Origin: JANQSP01 sp965226095
GTDB lineage: Bacteria; Bdellovibrionota; Bdellovibrionia; Bdellovibrionales; UBA1609
DNA: 64,000 nucleotides
NCBI GenBank assembly: GCA_965226095.1
Contig: OZ245336.1
Coordinates: forward strand, 310,001 to 374,000
Direction of reading: 5' to 3'
A program made the position numbers and the translations under genes. How positions within the stretch are numbered: position 1 is the first letter of the stretch; each line of letters begins with the position of its first letter. Below the pieces are notes generated by a model. The model was not told the origin of the DNA and did no database searches. It saw only the letters and a program-made list of their open reading frames with translations. Shown in pieces: positions 18,745 to 27,838 of the stretch.

Positions 18745-19902
18745 ATGGGAAGTGATATTTTTGAAATTAGCATTAATTTTATAAAAATAGCGGCCATTTT
18801 TCTTTTAATGGTGCAATTCGTGCCTGTCTTAGTGTGGGTGGAACGAAGAGGCTCTGCTTTTATTCAAAACCGTTTTGGACCTAACCGAGTAGGTCCTCTT
18901 GGGCTCGTTCAACTTTTAGCTGATCTGATAAAGTTTCTCTGTAAAGAAGATTTTCTAGGACATAAAGGGAAAAAAGTTTTTTTCTATGCCGCCCCGGTTT
19001 TAGCTTTAATACCAGCTGTTTTGGCCTTTGGAGCTATTCCCCTTTCTATTCCTGTACAAGTAGAGGCTTTTGAATGGTTAGGAAAAATATGGGGGCCTTA
19101 TACTTTCTACTCTCAAGCTTTTGTCATAGGAGTAGGTATTGTTTTTGTCCTGGGCATCAGTTCTTTATCTGTATACTCCCTATTACTAGCCGGCTGGTCT
19201 TCGGGCAGTAAGTTTTCTCTTTATGGAGCTTTAAGAGCCAGTGCACAGAATATCAGTTACGAATTAGCTTTAAGTCTTTCTGTAGTTGGTATTTTGCTTT
19301 TATTTAATACATTTCATTTTGCAGATATTGTGTCTGCACAAAATGGCCCATTAAGTTTTCACTTTTTTGGAGAAAAAACCACGTTGTCTTTTTTACCTAA
19401 TTGGGGAATTTTTTATCAACCTTTAGGAGCAATAATATTATTTATCGCTCTCTTTGCAGAAGCCAATCGTCTGCCTTTCGATTTACCGGAAGCTGAATCT
19501 GAATTAGTAGCCGGATATCACACGGAGTATGGAGGTATAAAAATTATTATGTTTTACATAGGGGAATATGGTCACATGTTAGTAGCTTCCGCTCTCATGG
19601 TCACTTTCTATTTTGGAGGCTACACTTTATGGCCTTTCCTAACTCCTGAAAAATTGGCTCTATCTTTTTCTTCTTTCAGTCCAACAATGAATAGTTTATT
19701 AACCGCTCTCACTTTACACTTGGTATTTATGGTCAAACTTTTAATGTTTTTATGGATTTTTATATGGGTTCGCTGGACTCTTCCTCGCTTCAGGTACGAT
19801 CAACTTATGGATCTGGGTTGGAAAACTCTGTTGCCCTGGGCATTGGTCAATACAATTATAACCGCTGGCTGTATATTTTTTATGAAGATAAACTGGAGTT
19901 AA
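18745..19902 (+). CDS. nuoH: NADH-quinone oxidoreductase subunit H
   Basis: Membrane subunit that lines the quinone chamber and links redox to proton pumping. Conserved stretches are VWVERRGSAFIQNRFGPNRVG near residue 30, EANRLPFDLPEAESELVAGYHTEYGG near residue 240, and RWTLPRFRYDQLM near residue 345, with eight hydrophobic segments. 385 residues, slightly longer than E. coli NuoH (325). nuoI, which normally comes next, is missing; nuoJ follows after four bases. Confidence 0.96.
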   Translation: MGSDIFEISINFIKIAAIFLLMVQFVPVLVWVERRGSAFIQNRFGPNRVGPLGLVQLLADLIKFLCKEDFLGHKGKKVFFYAAPVLALIPAVLAFGAIPLSIPVQVEAFEWLGKIWGPYTFYSQAFVIGVGIVFVLGISSLSVYSLLLAGWSSGSKFSLYGALRASAQNISYELALSLSVVGILLLFNTFHFADIVSAQNGPLSFHFFGEKTTLSFLPNWGIFYQPLGAIILFIALFAEANRLPFDLPEAESELVAGYHTEYGGIKIIMFYIGEYGHMLVASALMVTFYFGGYTLWPFLTPEKLALSFSSFSPTMNSLLTALTLHLVFMVKLLMFLWIFIWVRWTLPRFRYDQLMDLGWKTLLPWALVNTIITAGCIFFMKINWS

Positions 19903-19906
19903 AAAT

Positions 19907-20407
19907 ATGTCTTCCAATATTTTATTTTTTCTTCTTTCCGGATTAGTTTTGTATGGAGGCCTTAGAGTTATTACTCACAAAAATTTAGTCAGCTGTGCTC
20001 TTCACTTGGCCGGCTCCATGCTGGCTTTAGCCGGACTGTTTTTTATCCTGGGAGCTCATTTTATTGCTGGTGTACAGGTTATCGTTTATGCAGGAGCTGT
20101 CATGGTTCTCTTCGTTATGGTAGTTATGCTTTTTGATCTGGAAGCACAACAAGAAAACTTATGGAGTACAGGTTTATGGACTAAGTCAGGAGTGGTTTTT
20201 TTCTTCACTGGATTTATAGCTGGGCTGTTCCCTATCTCCTTACACTTATTTAAACCCCTCCCTTTTAAAAAAATTGTTGAAACAGACACCAAAGATTTGG
20301 CTTATATACTTTTCTCAGAATACATCCTGGCTTTTGAAGCTTTAGGTATTTTACTCCTGCTGATTGCTATAGGGGTAGCAACCATCTGTCGAAAAGGAAA
20401 CAAATAA
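19907..20407 (+). CDS. nuoJ: NADH-quinone oxidoreductase subunit J
   Basis: Membrane subunit with five helices and a family-typical pi-bulge helix. Seen here are FLLSGLVLYGGLRVITHKNLVSCALHLAGSM and the highly conserved AGVQVIVYAGAVMVLFVMVVML around residues 53-75. 166 residues. Its stop overlaps the nuoK start (TAATG). Confidence 0.94.
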   Translation: MSSNILFFLLSGLVLYGGLRVITHKNLVSCALHLAGSMLALAGLFFILGAHFIAGVQVIVYAGAVMVLFVMVVMLFDLEAQQENLWSTGLWTKSGVVFFFTGFIAGLFPISLHLFKPLPFKKIVETDTKDLAYILFSEYILAFEALGILLLLIAIGVATICRKGNK

Positions 20408-20709
20408 TGGAAATCACTATAAATCATTTCTTAATCGTCTCGCTCTTATTATTTTCTATTGGTTTATTTGGCTTATTATCACGAAACAATTTATTGGTTA
20501 TGCTTATGAGTATAGAACTGATGCTCAATGCTGTTAATCTATCCTTTGTAACTTTTAGCCAGTTTTATTCTTTATTAGAGGGACAAATTGCCACTTTCTT
20601 TGTCATAACTATTGCCGCGGCAGAGGCTGGAGTGGGGTTGGCTCTGATTGTACTTATTCATAGAAAATTATTTAGAATGGATTTAAAATTCCTGGAGGAA
20701 TCTGAATGA
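20407..20709 (+). CDS. nuoK: NADH-quinone oxidoreductase subunit K
   Basis: Three-helix proton-channel subunit related to MrpC. Contains the two membrane glutamates: one in LLVMLMSIELMLNAVNL (around residue 36) and one in VITIAAAEAGVGLALIV (around residue 72). Exactly 100 residues, the standard length. Overlaps both neighbours by one to four bases. Confidence 0.96.
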   Translation: MEITINHFLIVSLLLFSIGLFGLLSRNNLLVMLMSIELMLNAVNLSFVTFSQFYSLLEGQIATFFVITIAAAEAGVGLALIVLIHRKLFRMDLKFLEESE

Positions 20710-22604
20710 CAATCAGTATCCTTGTAGCTATTTTATTATTAGCTCCACTAACCGGAGCTTTATTAAATGGATGGAGATGGGCTAACAGTAAAATTAAGTT
20801 GTCCGGATTTATTGGAAATGCCGCTTGTTTAACCTCCTTTATCAGTTCCGTACTACTCTTTAGATTATTAAACCTTTCAGATACTGCTTCCTTTCAAGTT
20901 TCCTTTTTTGAATGGATTAACATCAATTCCTTTAAAGTATCTTTTTCTTTCCTGGTGGATTCTCTTAGTGTATTGATGTTGCTGATAATTACTGGAGTGG
21001 GTTTTCTTATTCATCTTTTCAGTATTTATTACATGTCTCATGATAAAAGACCGGCTAAATATTTTTCTTATCTTAATCTTTTTATATTCAGTATGATCAC
21101 TTTGGTTTTAGGAAATAATTTATTTTTAATGTTTTTAGGCTGGGAAGGAGTGGGGCTTTGCTCCTACTTACTTATTGGCTTTTGGTTTACAGATAAGCAA
21201 AAAGCCGCAGCCGGAATGAAAGCTTTTGTAGTTAATCGAATTGGGGATATTGGTTTTCTACTTGGAATGTTTTTTGTATTCACTCATTTTAACTCTTTAA
21301 ATTTTAAAGATATAGAATCAATGATAAGCTCTCTCCCCGCTGAAAGCACCGGAATGCTACAATGGATATGTCTCTTCTTCTTTTTAGGGGCTGTAGGAAA
21401 ATCAGCACAAATCCCCCTCTATATGTGGTTGCCCTCTGCCATGGCTGGGCCTACTCCTGTATCCGCTCTTATTCATGCCGCCACTATGGTCACCGCCGGA
21501 ATATACCTTATATTAAGATTAAATTTTTTATTTGTCCTAGCTCCGGATGTCTTAAGTCTTGTTAGTTGGACAGGAGGATTAACGGCTTTGTTTGCAGCTA
21601 TCATTGCCTGCACCCAAACAGATATAAAAAAAGTTTTAGCTTATTCCACACTGTCTCAATTAGGATACATGTTTGTGGCTACAGGATTACAAGCTTTTTC
21701 AACCGGATTTTTTCATTTAATAACACATGCATTTTTTAAAGCCCTTCTTTTCTTATCTGCTGGAGCTGTTATTCATAGTTTAAATGGAGAACAAAATATT
21801 TATCGCATGGGAGCTTTGAGAAAAAAACTACCTTGGATATATTGGAATTTTTTAATTGGATTTTTAGCCCTTATTGGACTCCCCCCCTTATCCGGTTTTT
21901 TTAGTAAAGATGAAATTTTATGGTCTGCCTTTGCCAGCAATCATTTTTCTTTGTTTTTATTATGTTTATTCGTTGCCCTATTAACCGCTTTTTACATGAC
22001 AAGACTTTTTATTTTAGTTTTTCATGGAAAAAGCAAATCAGATATTACTCCTCATGAAGGAGGCTTTTTCAGCTACTTTCCATTAATTATTTTATCTGTT
22101 TTGTCCGCAACAGCCGGTATTTTAGGTCTCCCACATCTTATGAATAAATGGACCAATGGACACTGGTTAAAAAATTACTTAGGAAAATTAATCAATCAGC
22201 CTGAGTTTACAGGTTCCGTAACATCAGAGATTATCTTAATGGCTGGCTCTTCTATTTTGGTGCTGACTGTAGTATTAATTGTCAGTCGGATTTATTTAAA
22301 ACATACTGATTGGCTAACAACATTAAAACAAAAAAACGAAACCACTTTTAACTTCTTTCATGAAGGGTTTATGGTGGATGATTTTTGTAATAAAAAAATT
22401 GTTCAGCCTTGCCTACAAATCAGCCATGAGTTATGGGCTTCAATGGATCAAAAAGGATTACAAGGATTTATCTTGTTGATTCAAAAATGGCTTTTACAGT
22501 TAAGAGAAATTTTTTGTCTTATGCAAAATGGTAAATGGCAAAATTATATGTTCTTTATGACTTTTGCAGTGGTTATTTGCATTGTATTTGCTTTTATGGG
22601 TTAA
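20706..22604 (+). CDS. nuoL: NADH-quinone oxidoreductase subunit L
   Basis: Distal antiporter-like pump subunit of complex I. 632 residues with about 16 membrane helices and the long amphipathic C-terminal lateral helix. Core motifs are NLFLMFLGWEGVGLCSYLLIGFW near residue 140 (with the essential Glu), IPLYMWLPSAMAGPTPVSALIHAATMV near residue 236, and TDIKKVLAYSTLSQLGYMF near residue 306. Starts inside the nuoK stop (ATGA). Confidence 0.96.
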   Translation: MTISILVAILLLAPLTGALLNGWRWANSKIKLSGFIGNAACLTSFISSVLLFRLLNLSDTASFQVSFFEWININSFKVSFSFLVDSLSVLMLLIITGVGFLIHLFSIYYMSHDKRPAKYFSYLNLFIFSMITLVLGNNLFLMFLGWEGVGLCSYLLIGFWFTDKQKAAAGMKAFVVNRIGDIGFLLGMFFVFTHFNSLNFKDIESMISSLPAESTGMLQWICLFFFLGAVGKSAQIPLYMWLPSAMAGPTPVSALIHAATMVTAGIYLILRLNFLFVLAPDVLSLVSWTGGLTALFAAIIACTQTDIKKVLAYSTLSQLGYMFVATGLQAFSTGFFHLITHAFFKALLFLSAGAVIHSLNGEQNIYRMGALRKKLPWIYWNFLIGFLALIGLPPLSGFFSKDEILWSAFASNHFSLFLLCLFVALLTAFYMTRLFILVFHGKSKSDITPHEGGFFSYFPLIILSVLSATAGILGLPHLMNKWTNGHWLKNYLGKLINQPEFTGSVTSEIILMAGSSILVLTVVLIVSRIYLKHTDWLTTLKQKNETTFNFFHEGFMVDDFCNKKIVQPCLQISHELWASMDQKGLQGFILLIQKWLLQLREIFCLMQNGKWQNYMFFMTFAVVICIVFAFMG

Positions 22605-22631
22605 AAATTTGATGCCTGGAGAAAAATTTAT

Positions 22632-24170
22632 ATGTTAAGTGTTTTAATTTTTTCACCATTAGTTTTCAGTTTAATTTGTTTTTTCATAAAAAAACAAAGA
22701 ACAGTTTCTGTATACGCTTTAATTTTTTCAATGATTTATTTTTTGTTCAGTTTATCTTTACTGTTTGTTTTTGATCCCTCTGTAGAAGCCTTACAATTAG
22801 TGGAACGAATTAATTGGCTTCCAGCCTTAGGTTTACAATATTTTATAGGTATTGATGGTTTATCCTTTTGGTTTGTTATTTTAACTGCTTTTCTAAACCC
22901 ACTTTGTGTGTTGGCTTCCTGGAATCTGATAAAAGAAAAAGCTTCCGGTTTTTACGCCTGTTTATTTTTAATGAACATTTCCATTATGGGAACTTTTTTA
23001 GCCATAGATGCTTGTTTATTTTATGTTTTCTTCGAAAGCTCGCTGATCCCACTTTATTTTATTATTGGAATATGGGGAGGAAAACATCGCCTCTATGCCG
23101 CCTTTAAGTTTTTTATTTATACGGCTTTTGGTTCTTTGTTTCTACTGACAGCTATTGTAGCGCTCATGCAATTAACCGGCACCACTTCCTCACAAGGAAT
23201 GAGTGCTAGTGTATTGGATTTTTATCAACTTAATTTATCTTTCGTAAAGGGTGATTGGTTTTGCACACAAAATCTCTTATTTATTTGTTTCTTCCTGGCC
23301 TTTGCTATTAAACTGCCTTTAATCCCTTTTCATACCTGGCTTCCTCTGGCTCATGTGGAAGCGCCAGCTCCAGGCTCTGCCATATTAGCAGGTATCATTT
23401 TAAAAATGGGAGCTTATGGGTTTTTTCGTTTTATCCTGCCTTTATTTCCTCAATCAGTAGCTTTTTTTGCACCTGGAATCTGTGTACTAGCTGGATTGGC
23501 TATTATTTATGGCGCCTTAATGGCTCTCGCTCAAACCAATATGAAAAAATTGATAGCTTACTCTTCTGTTTCACATATGGCTTATGTTCTGTTAGGTATT
23601 TTTAGTCTCAATATTTATGGTTTAACCGGAGCCTTTTATCAAACACTTAGCCACGCTGTATCTTCTGTCGGACTTTTTTTATTGGTTGGTATGCTCTATG
23701 AGAGAACCCATACTCTGGAAATAAAACACTATGGTGGTTTAGCTCAAAAAATGCCTCTATTTGCTATTGCTTTTATCATTATTTCACTTTCTGCCGTCGC
23801 TGTTCCTTCTACAGGAGGTTTTATCTCTGAATTTTTCGTCCTGTTAGGAGCCTTTGAAGCCAATAGATGGCCAGGGTTTTTGTTAGCTCTTCCAGCCATA
23901 GTTATGGGAGCAGTGTATATGCTCTATCTGATTCATAGAGTGCTCTTCGGACCTTTATCTGATCTTTCACAAAAAATACCTGCCCTTTCCAAACGCGAAA
24001 TTTTTATTTTAAGTCCTTTGGTTTTATTGGTGTTTATAATGGGAATTTTTCCACATCTGTTTCTTAAATATTCTTCAACCAGCTTATCTCATCTGAACAA
24101 CAATAAAAATAATTATGAATTAAATATAAAAAAACCTGATAAAACTGCTGGAGTAAAGCGCTATGAGTGA
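22632..24170 (+). CDS. nuoM: NADH-quinone oxidoreductase subunit M
   Basis: Second antiporter-like pump subunit. 512 residues, about 14 helices. Motifs: FYVFFESSLIPLYFIIGIWG near residue 136, KLPLIPFHTWLPLAHVEAPAPGSAILAGIILKMG near residue 228, and NMKKLIAYSSVSHMAYVLLG near residue 304. A GGAG ribosome site precedes the ATG. The end overlaps nuoN by eight bases. Confidence 0.96.
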   Translation: MLSVLIFSPLVFSLICFFIKKQRTVSVYALIFSMIYFLFSLSLLFVFDPSVEALQLVERINWLPALGLQYFIGIDGLSFWFVILTAFLNPLCVLASWNLIKEKASGFYACLFLMNISIMGTFLAIDACLFYVFFESSLIPLYFIIGIWGGKHRLYAAFKFFIYTAFGSLFLLTAIVALMQLTGTTSSQGMSASVLDFYQLNLSFVKGDWFCTQNLLFICFFLAFAIKLPLIPFHTWLPLAHVEAPAPGSAILAGIILKMGAYGFFRFILPLFPQSVAFFAPGICVLAGLAIIYGALMALAQTNMKKLIAYSSVSHMAYVLLGIFSLNIYGLTGAFYQTLSHAVSSVGLFLLVGMLYERTHTLEIKHYGGLAQKMPLFAIAFIIISLSAVAVPSTGGFISEFFVLLGAFEANRWPGFLLALPAIVMGAVYMLYLIHRVLFGPLSDLSQKIPALSKREIFILSPLVLLVFIMGIFPHLFLKYSSTSLSHLNNNKNNYELNIKKPDKTAGVKRYE

Positions 24171-25623
24171 CATTTTATTTTCTTCACCTTTATGGACATT
24201 ATTTTTATTTAGTTTATTCCCCATTACTTACAAAGTTCTGCGAAAAAATAAAGAACCTTCTTCACTAATTGTAACTTTAAGCATTTTATTAGGTAATCTC
24301 ATTTCTATTGCTTTATTATTTATATATTCTTCCGCCTTATCGAAAATACAATCTGTCCCTTTATTTTCAACACATCTTTTATTTGATTTTATGACATTTT
24401 GGGGAACTGTTTTTTTATTATCTACTTCTCTGTGTATCACTCTTATGAATCTCTTTCATCCACAAGTTGATAAAAATAAATTTTCTGAAATTTTATTTTT
24501 GCAACAAGGATCCTTATTGGGACTTTTATTGTTGTTATGGTCCAACAATTTATTAATTGCTTTTATTGGTTTGGAAATCGCCTCCTTATGTTTCTATATG
24601 CTGATTGCTATGGGGAAAATAGGTCCAAAAGCTTTAATTGCTGCTTTTAAATATTTTGTATTAGGTTCAGTAGCCGCCGCCTTTTTACTCTACGGAATTA
24701 GTTTTGTTTTTGGTGCCACTGGACAATTTAATCTCCAGTTTATACTGGAGTACAGTCCGGATTTATTTACAAAATCCAGATTATTGCTTTTAGGTTTCGT
24801 TCTTATAACCACTGGTCTTTTATTTAAAGTGTCTATATTTCCTTTTCATTTTTGGTTACCAGATGTGTATAAAAATTCTTTTACACCTCTTTTAGTCCTT
24901 ATGGCTGTAGGTGTTAAAATTACATTGTTTTGTCTATTGCTTAAGTGGACAAACAATTTTTTCTTAAAGACAAATCTACCTTTCTTTTTATCTATCTTAC
25001 AATGGTTAGCTATTTTAAGTGTGTTGTTTGGAAATATTATTGCACTCATGCAAAAAGATTTTAAAAAAATGCTTTTGTTTTCTACTGTAGCACACTCTGG
25101 TTATCTATTTATGTTGATATTGGCCGGACAAATGGGATTTCCAATGGTGAAAAGCGGATTGCTCTACTATTTAATGACTTATGCATTTATGACTATCGGC
25201 TTATTTGTCTGTATTTATCCTTTTGAGCAACCAGATTCCCCTGATGTGCCCAGCGAACAATTAAAAGGTTTAGCTTATAAAAACCCTCTACAAACCATAT
25301 TTATTACTTTATTTTTATTATCCCTGGCCGGCCTACCTCCTACCGGTGGCTTTATTGCCAAATTTTTTGTATTTCAAAGCCTTATTAACCAAGGTTTATG
25401 GTGGATGGTTTTTTGGACTATTTTAGGATCCAGTATCGCCCTATATTACTATTTAAAACCTCTTGCTCTCATGTATATGGAAAAACCAGATGATGACTCA
25501 CAGCTTAATCAAAAAAAATTACCAAAACTTCCTTTTACTTTCTTAAGCCTTGCCTCCTGTTTAGCTATATTAATTGTGCTAAGCGGAATTTTTCCTGCTC
25601 TATTTTACATTATACCTAACTAA
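24163..25623 (+). CDS. nuoN: NADH-quinone oxidoreductase subunit N
   Basis: Third antiporter-like pump subunit and last gene of the cluster. 486 residues; NNLLIAFIGLEIASLCFYMLIA carries the conserved Glu, followed by the channel motifs FKVSIFPFHFWLPDVYKN and QKDFKKMLLFSTVAHSGYLFM and by LAGLPPTGGFIAKFFVF. No obvious terminator follows; the next 140 bases hold short direct repeats (AGGCAAAA) before the DNA-binding-protein gene. Confidence 0.95.
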   Translation: MSDILFSSPLWTLFLFSLFPITYKVLRKNKEPSSLIVTLSILLGNLISIALLFIYSSALSKIQSVPLFSTHLLFDFMTFWGTVFLLSTSLCITLMNLFHPQVDKNKFSEILFLQQGSLLGLLLLLWSNNLLIAFIGLEIASLCFYMLIAMGKIGPKALIAAFKYFVLGSVAAAFLLYGISFVFGATGQFNLQFILEYSPDLFTKSRLLLLGFVLITTGLLFKVSIFPFHFWLPDVYKNSFTPLLVLMAVGVKITLFCLLLKWTNNFFLKTNLPFFLSILQWLAILSVLFGNIIALMQKDFKKMLLFSTVAHSGYLFMLILAGQMGFPMVKSGLLYYLMTYAFMTIGLFVCIYPFEQPDSPDVPSEQLKGLAYKNPLQTIFITLFLLSLAGLPPTGGFIAKFFVFQSLINQGLWWMVFWTILGSSIALYYYLKPLALMYMEKPDDDSQLNQKKLPKLPFTFLSLASCLAILIVLSGIFPALFYIIPN

Positions 25624-25780
25624 TAACTGTACTTTATATATTCATTTATTCTGAGTATTCAAAATTCATCTTTGAGTAGGCAAAACAAATTTTTGACAAT
25701 AGGCAAAAATAAATAAAAATTTATTTGTCTATGGCCCATAAATACATAAAAATTCTAAATAAGGGTGAAAAAGAAAGATG

Positions 25781-25812
25781 GTGACTATTCAAAAGAACAG
25801 TTGAATAGTCAC
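25781..25812. promoter_or_regulatory. perfect inverted repeat, likely operator
   Basis: GTGACTATTC (25781-25790) and its exact complement GAATAGTCAC (25803-25812) flank 12 bases; a third copy of GAATAGTCAC lies at 25839-25848, over the preferred start of the next gene. Such an array just upstream of a gene for a DNA-binding protein suggests self-regulation. A related TGACTATT/ATAGTCA arrangement occurs before parA (52252-52274). Confidence 0.55.
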
Positions 25813-25833
25813 AAACTACAGAAAAGAAAACTT

Positions 25834-26280
25834 ATGATGAATAGTCACATAGATATTCAAAAACAAACTCACAAACAATGGCTCTCCCTAACAGAATATT
25901 CACAAAAACATAATGTCAGTATTTCCACTTTAAGAAGAAGAATTCGCTCGGGCACCATAACTGTTAAATTAGAAGATGGAAAATATTTTATAGTAGATGA
26001 TCAACAAAATGCAGATTTGCTTCAGGGCCAAAGTACTGAAGATTCAAAGACACCTGATTGTTCAACTGAAGATATGAAACCAAATTCTTTTATTGATAAA
26101 TTATTAATAACTCAACAAGAGCTTTATCGATTACTTGCTGAAAAAGATAAAAAAAATGAATTTTTACAACTTCAAATTTCTGATTTCAATACCTTGGTAG
26201 CTCTTCTGGAAAAAGAGAACTCTCAAATGAAAAGCCAGTTGGAGCAAGAAAAAAATCTGGAAGAGTGGTTAAATAAATAA
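25834..26280 (+). CDS. DNA-binding protein, MerR/excisionase-like helix-turn-helix plus coiled coil
   Basis: Function unknown. An N-terminal winged HTH (LSLTEYSQKHNVSISTLRRR followed by a RSGTITVKLEDGKYFIVDD wing) resembles the HTH_17/MerR class. After an acidic linker comes a heptad-like helix (about the last 60 residues, rich in L, E, K, Q), so the protein is probably a dimer. I favour the ATG-ATG at 25834, giving 148 residues, because a GTG start at 25765 in the same frame would put a perfect inverted repeat inside the coding region. The HTH-coiled-coil layout recalls chromosome- or plasmid-binding proteins such as RacA or KfrA, but I see no direct family match. Confidence 0.65.
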   Translation: MMNSHIDIQKQTHKQWLSLTEYSQKHNVSISTLRRRIRSGTITVKLEDGKYFIVDDQQNADLLQGQSTEDSKTPDCSTEDMKPNSFIDKLLITQQELYRLLAEKDKKNEFLQLQISDFNTLVALLEKENSQMKSQLEQEKNLEEWLNK

Positions 26281-26308
26281 ATTTATAATAATCTTTTATA
26301 AATTTATT
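26276..26308. repeat. AT-only hairpin at end of HTH gene
   Basis: AATAAATTTATAA (26276-26288) is the exact complement of TTATAAATTTATT (26296-26308), with seven bases between. It overlaps the stop codon of the HTH gene. It could weakly end transcription or protect the mRNA, but it lacks GC pairs. Confidence 0.4.
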
Positions 26309-26495
26309 CTTCTCACAGTTCTGCAAAAACTATAAAACATCACCATACATCTATTCTAAAGTCCCGTTGTTCTTACTTAATCAATTGATACACTTATAGT
26401 GAGATCCAGTATGGATTTTCTTCGTCATTTCCATGGAAGGAAACTCGACTAGATCTTAGATTTTTTTAAAATAAACCAAAATTTTCAAAAATTTT

Positions 26496-27620
26496 ATGAA
26501 AACTTATAAAGTAAAGCATTTAGGACAAGTTTTTACACCACAAACAATTGTAAAAACAATGCTTTCCTTAAGGAGAAACAAAGGTTCTATTCTTGAACCT
26601 TCCTGTGGAGATGGTTCTTTTTTAAAACAATTGGAAAACACTGCCATCGGAATAGAAATTGATAAAAACATAATTAAAGATCCTCGTGTACTGTATACAG
26701 ATTTTTTTAATTATAATTTGAAAAATAAATTTGATTCTATTATAGGTAATCCTCCTTATGTCAGATTTCAGGATATTGAAGAAAGTACAAAAAAAAGCTT
26801 GAATATGTCTTTATTTGATCAAAGAACAAATCTCTATTTATTTTTTATTAAAAAATGTATGGAACATCTTTTACCTAAGGGAGAGCTTATTTTAATCACA
26901 CCCAGGGATTTTATAAAATCCACCAGTTCCATGAAACTCAATGAATTATTATATAGAGAAGGTTCTATGTCTCATTTTTACGATCTGGGAGATCAAAATA
27001 TATTCAAGAATTTTTCCCCCAACTGTGCAATATGGCGCTGGGTAAAAGATGTAAAACAAAAAAATTTAGCAAATGGAAAAAAATTTATTTTTAAAAATGG
27101 TCAATTATTATTCGACAAAAAAAAAGAAACAGAAAGTATTAATGATTACTTTGATGTGAAAGTGGGTGCTGTCAGTGGTGCAGACAATATTTTTATCAGT
27201 AGCAAAGGAAATAAAAATTTTGTCTGTTCCACAACTGTAAAAGACAAATCACTCAGAAAAATGATTTATAATAAAAAAGACAAATCTTTAAATAAATACA
27301 AACACGATTTACTACAAAGAAGAATCAGAAAATTTGATGAAAGTAACTGGTGGGAATGGGGCAGAAAATACCATGAAAAAGAAGGGGAAAGAATTTATGT
27401 AAACTGTAAAACTCGAAACCCGAAACCCTTTTTCCAAAGTGATATTGAAGCCTACGATGGATCTGTTTTGGCTTTGTTTCCAAGGAAAAATATTAATTTA
27501 AGTAAAGCTGTAGAAAAGCTTAATCAAATAGATTGGAATAACAAGGGCTTTGTCTGCGGAGGAAGATTAATCTTTTCCCAAAGAAGTTTACAAAATGCTC
27601 CTATTAAATTTTCTTTATAA
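26496..27620 (+). CDS. adenine-specific DNA methyltransferase (gamma class, Eco57I/TaqI-like)
   Basis: Transfers a methyl group from S-adenosylmethionine to adenine N6 in a specific DNA site. The 374 residues show the N-terminal QVFTP box, SAM motif I in ILEPSCGDGSF (residues 32-42), and catalytic NPPY at residues 85-88. The C-terminal half (KVGAVSGADNIF, then RRIRKFDESNWWEWGR) looks like the usual target-recognition region. No restriction endonuclease gene lies beside it, and a second methyltransferase points toward it 218 bases away. It may be an orphan regulator-type methylase or what remains of a restriction-modification locus. Target site cannot be read from the sequence. Confidence 0.85.
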   Translation: MKTYKVKHLGQVFTPQTIVKTMLSLRRNKGSILEPSCGDGSFLKQLENTAIGIEIDKNIIKDPRVLYTDFFNYNLKNKFDSIIGNPPYVRFQDIEESTKKSLNMSLFDQRTNLYLFFIKKCMEHLLPKGELILITPRDFIKSTSSMKLNELLYREGSMSHFYDLGDQNIFKNFSPNCAIWRWVKDVKQKNLANGKKFIFKNGQLLFDKKKETESINDYFDVKVGAVSGADNIFISSKGNKNFVCSTTVKDKSLRKMIYNKKDKSLNKYKHDLLQRRIRKFDESNWWEWGRKYHEKEGERIYVNCKTRNPKPFFQSDIEAYDGSVLALFPRKNINLSKAVEKLNQIDWNNKGFVCGGRLIFSQRSLQNAPIKFSL

Positions 27621-27656
27621 CTGGAGGCTCTTAGAGAGCTTTTAGTCCCATAGACG

Positions 27657-27830
27657 TTGTCATTGCGGCCTTGAGCCGGAATCCAGTACTGGATTCTCGC
27701 GTTCGCGGGAGAGAGATTATCCATAAAGATACATTGATTGTAGAGCTGAATAGAAAAAGTCCTCAAGTAACTTTTTCTGTTTAGCCTTTGAACGAAGGTG
27801 GATTCCTGCTTCCGCGGGAGAGAGAAAATA
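27657..27830. repeat. dispersed palindromic repeats (composite element)
   Basis: Between the two methyltransferases lie two units of a GTCATT...GGAATCCAGTACTGGATT...CGCGTTCGCGGG type (27657-27713 and, truncated, about 27801-27825), separated by ACATTGATTGTAGAGCTGAA (27731-27750) and following bases. The latter segment is nearly repeated at 61255-61296 in the atp operon, also followed by a GGATTCC unit. Related units occur at 45059, 46696 and 61327. Confidence 0.75.
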
Positions 27831-27838
27831 TATTTTCT

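Noticed and set aside
27524..27766. Open frames over the palindromic repeats (here and at 61208-61543, minus strand) that read IPAQGRND or RHSRARGNP
   Set aside because: These are the well-known false proteins produced by translating this repeat family; no ribosome site and no domain.
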